Assembly: GCF_001969365.1 (NCBI RefSeq)
Contig: NZ_CP019312.1
Location: 1,984,001-2,048,000, forward strand
Length of the DNA: 64,000 nt
Origin: Tateyamaria omphalii
GTDB taxonomy: Bacteria > Pseudomonadota > Alphaproteobacteria > Rhodobacterales > Rhodobacteraceae
Direction: 5' to 3'
Part shown: piece by piece, positions 63,661 through 64,000 of the stretch
Layout: the number at the start of each line of letters is the position of its first letter
Position numbering within the stretch: position 1 is the first letter of the stretch
Notes under the pieces: model-generated
Databases searched by the model: none
Seen by the model: only the letters and a program-made list of their open reading frames with translations
Told to the model about the DNA's origin: nothing
Made by a program: the position numbers and the translations under genes

Positions 63661-64000
63661 TGTAATGCCTCCACTGGTGCGGGCAGTCCGTCAGGATTCG
63701 GGAGTCCTTCGGTCAGTAGGCTGTCCGGCACGCGCGCCCCAGGCTCAATCACAAGGATTTCGGTGCGCCGGTTCGCCTCTCGTCCGGCTTCGGTGTCGTT
63801 GGTGGCAATGGGGCGGTCAGGCCCGATGCCATCAATGCTGATCCGCTGTTCCTCAACATAAGGCAGCAGCAGGTCGCGTACGGCGCTGGCGCGCGCCTGA
63901 CTGAGGAAGTAGTTGTTCGGGAACGGAGCCGCCCTGATGCCGACATTGTCGGTGTGGCCAAGCACGGTCACATCGAATGTCTCGGCCGCGAGCGCCTGAC
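63657..64000 (-). CDS. OmpA-domain protein of the T6SS (TssL C-terminal type), partial
   Basis: The gene starts beyond the right edge; only the last 114 residues are seen. They are an OmpA/MotB peptidoglycan-binding domain: TVLGHTDNVGIRAAPFPNNY, FLSQARASAVRDLLLPYVEE, RISIDGIGPDRPIATNDTEA, GREANRRTEILVIEP. Before tssM this is normally the C-terminal extension of TssL/DotU (or TagL), anchoring the complex to the cell wall. Confidence 0.9.
   Translation of the reverse strand, partial: QALAAETFDVTVLGHTDNVGIRAAPFPNNYFLSQARASAVRDLLLPYVEEQRISIDGIGPDRPIATNDTEAGREANRRTEILVIEPGARVPDSLLTEGLPNPDGLPAPVEALQ

Noticed and set aside
1..64000. CRISPR array
   Set aside because: No regularly spaced short repeats with unique spacers were seen; the only tandem repeats are short promoter-like or protein-coding ones.

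Overview
The window looks like a chromosomal segment of a marine alphaproteobacterium of the Rhodobacteraceae (Roseobacter group). This is inferred from high GC, the run of a PIMT-like protein, TolC, a PopZ-like protein and a small membrane protein, the EF-P gene next to a small DUF6280-like protein, and the sequence character of the housekeeping proteins. No search could be run, so family names rest on motifs and gene context.

Layout. Positions 1-14.6 kb are ordinary chromosome: crotonase, PLP aminotransferases, a solute-binding protein, a dead IS5-type transposase, a family-2 glycosyltransferase, a YgfZ/GcvT-like protein, a methyltransferase, a GNAT acetyltransferase, EF-P, and the PIMT-TolC-PopZ-like cluster, closed by a tRNA-Cys. 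Positions 14.6-24.1 kb are accessory and partly decayed. Just after tRNA-Cys lie remnants of an integrase-like gene, an HsdS tail and a methyltransferase. Then come an MFS pump with a divergent Rrf2 regulator, an ABC uptake system whose ATPase gene converges on its permease and binding-protein genes, an SMR protein that has lost its essential Glu, and a second dead IS5-family element.

Positions 24.2-56.9 kb hold the main feature: one minus-strand, tightly packed operon-like cluster for an extracellular contractile injection system (eCIS, a phage-tail-like particle of the Afp/PVC class). In transcription order: a receiver-like protein, a DUF4255 tail terminator, a frame-shifted modular protein, an oversized sheath, a tube protein, a second sheath, a second tube protein, a small Afp6-like protein, a LysM baseplate protein, a gpD-like hub, a gpV/OB spike protein, a 262-residue unknown, gp25, a gpJ-like baseplate protein, a propeller-tail protein I fusion, three tandem proteins sharing an N-terminal domain (probable fibres or adaptors), a tape-measure protein, an AAA+ ATPase, and two DUF4157 (eCIS-core) proteins. 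The last of these, of 1074 residues, ends in what looks like a PD-(D/E)XK nuclease and is the best effector candidate.

A LuxR-type regulator with an atypical receiver domain is divergent from this operon at 57.3 kb. From 58.8 kb to the window end, TagF (fused to a degenerate PP2C phosphatase), TssM/IcmF and an OmpA-domain protein show that a type VI secretion locus lies directly beside the eCIS. Two contractile machines therefore sit next to each other.
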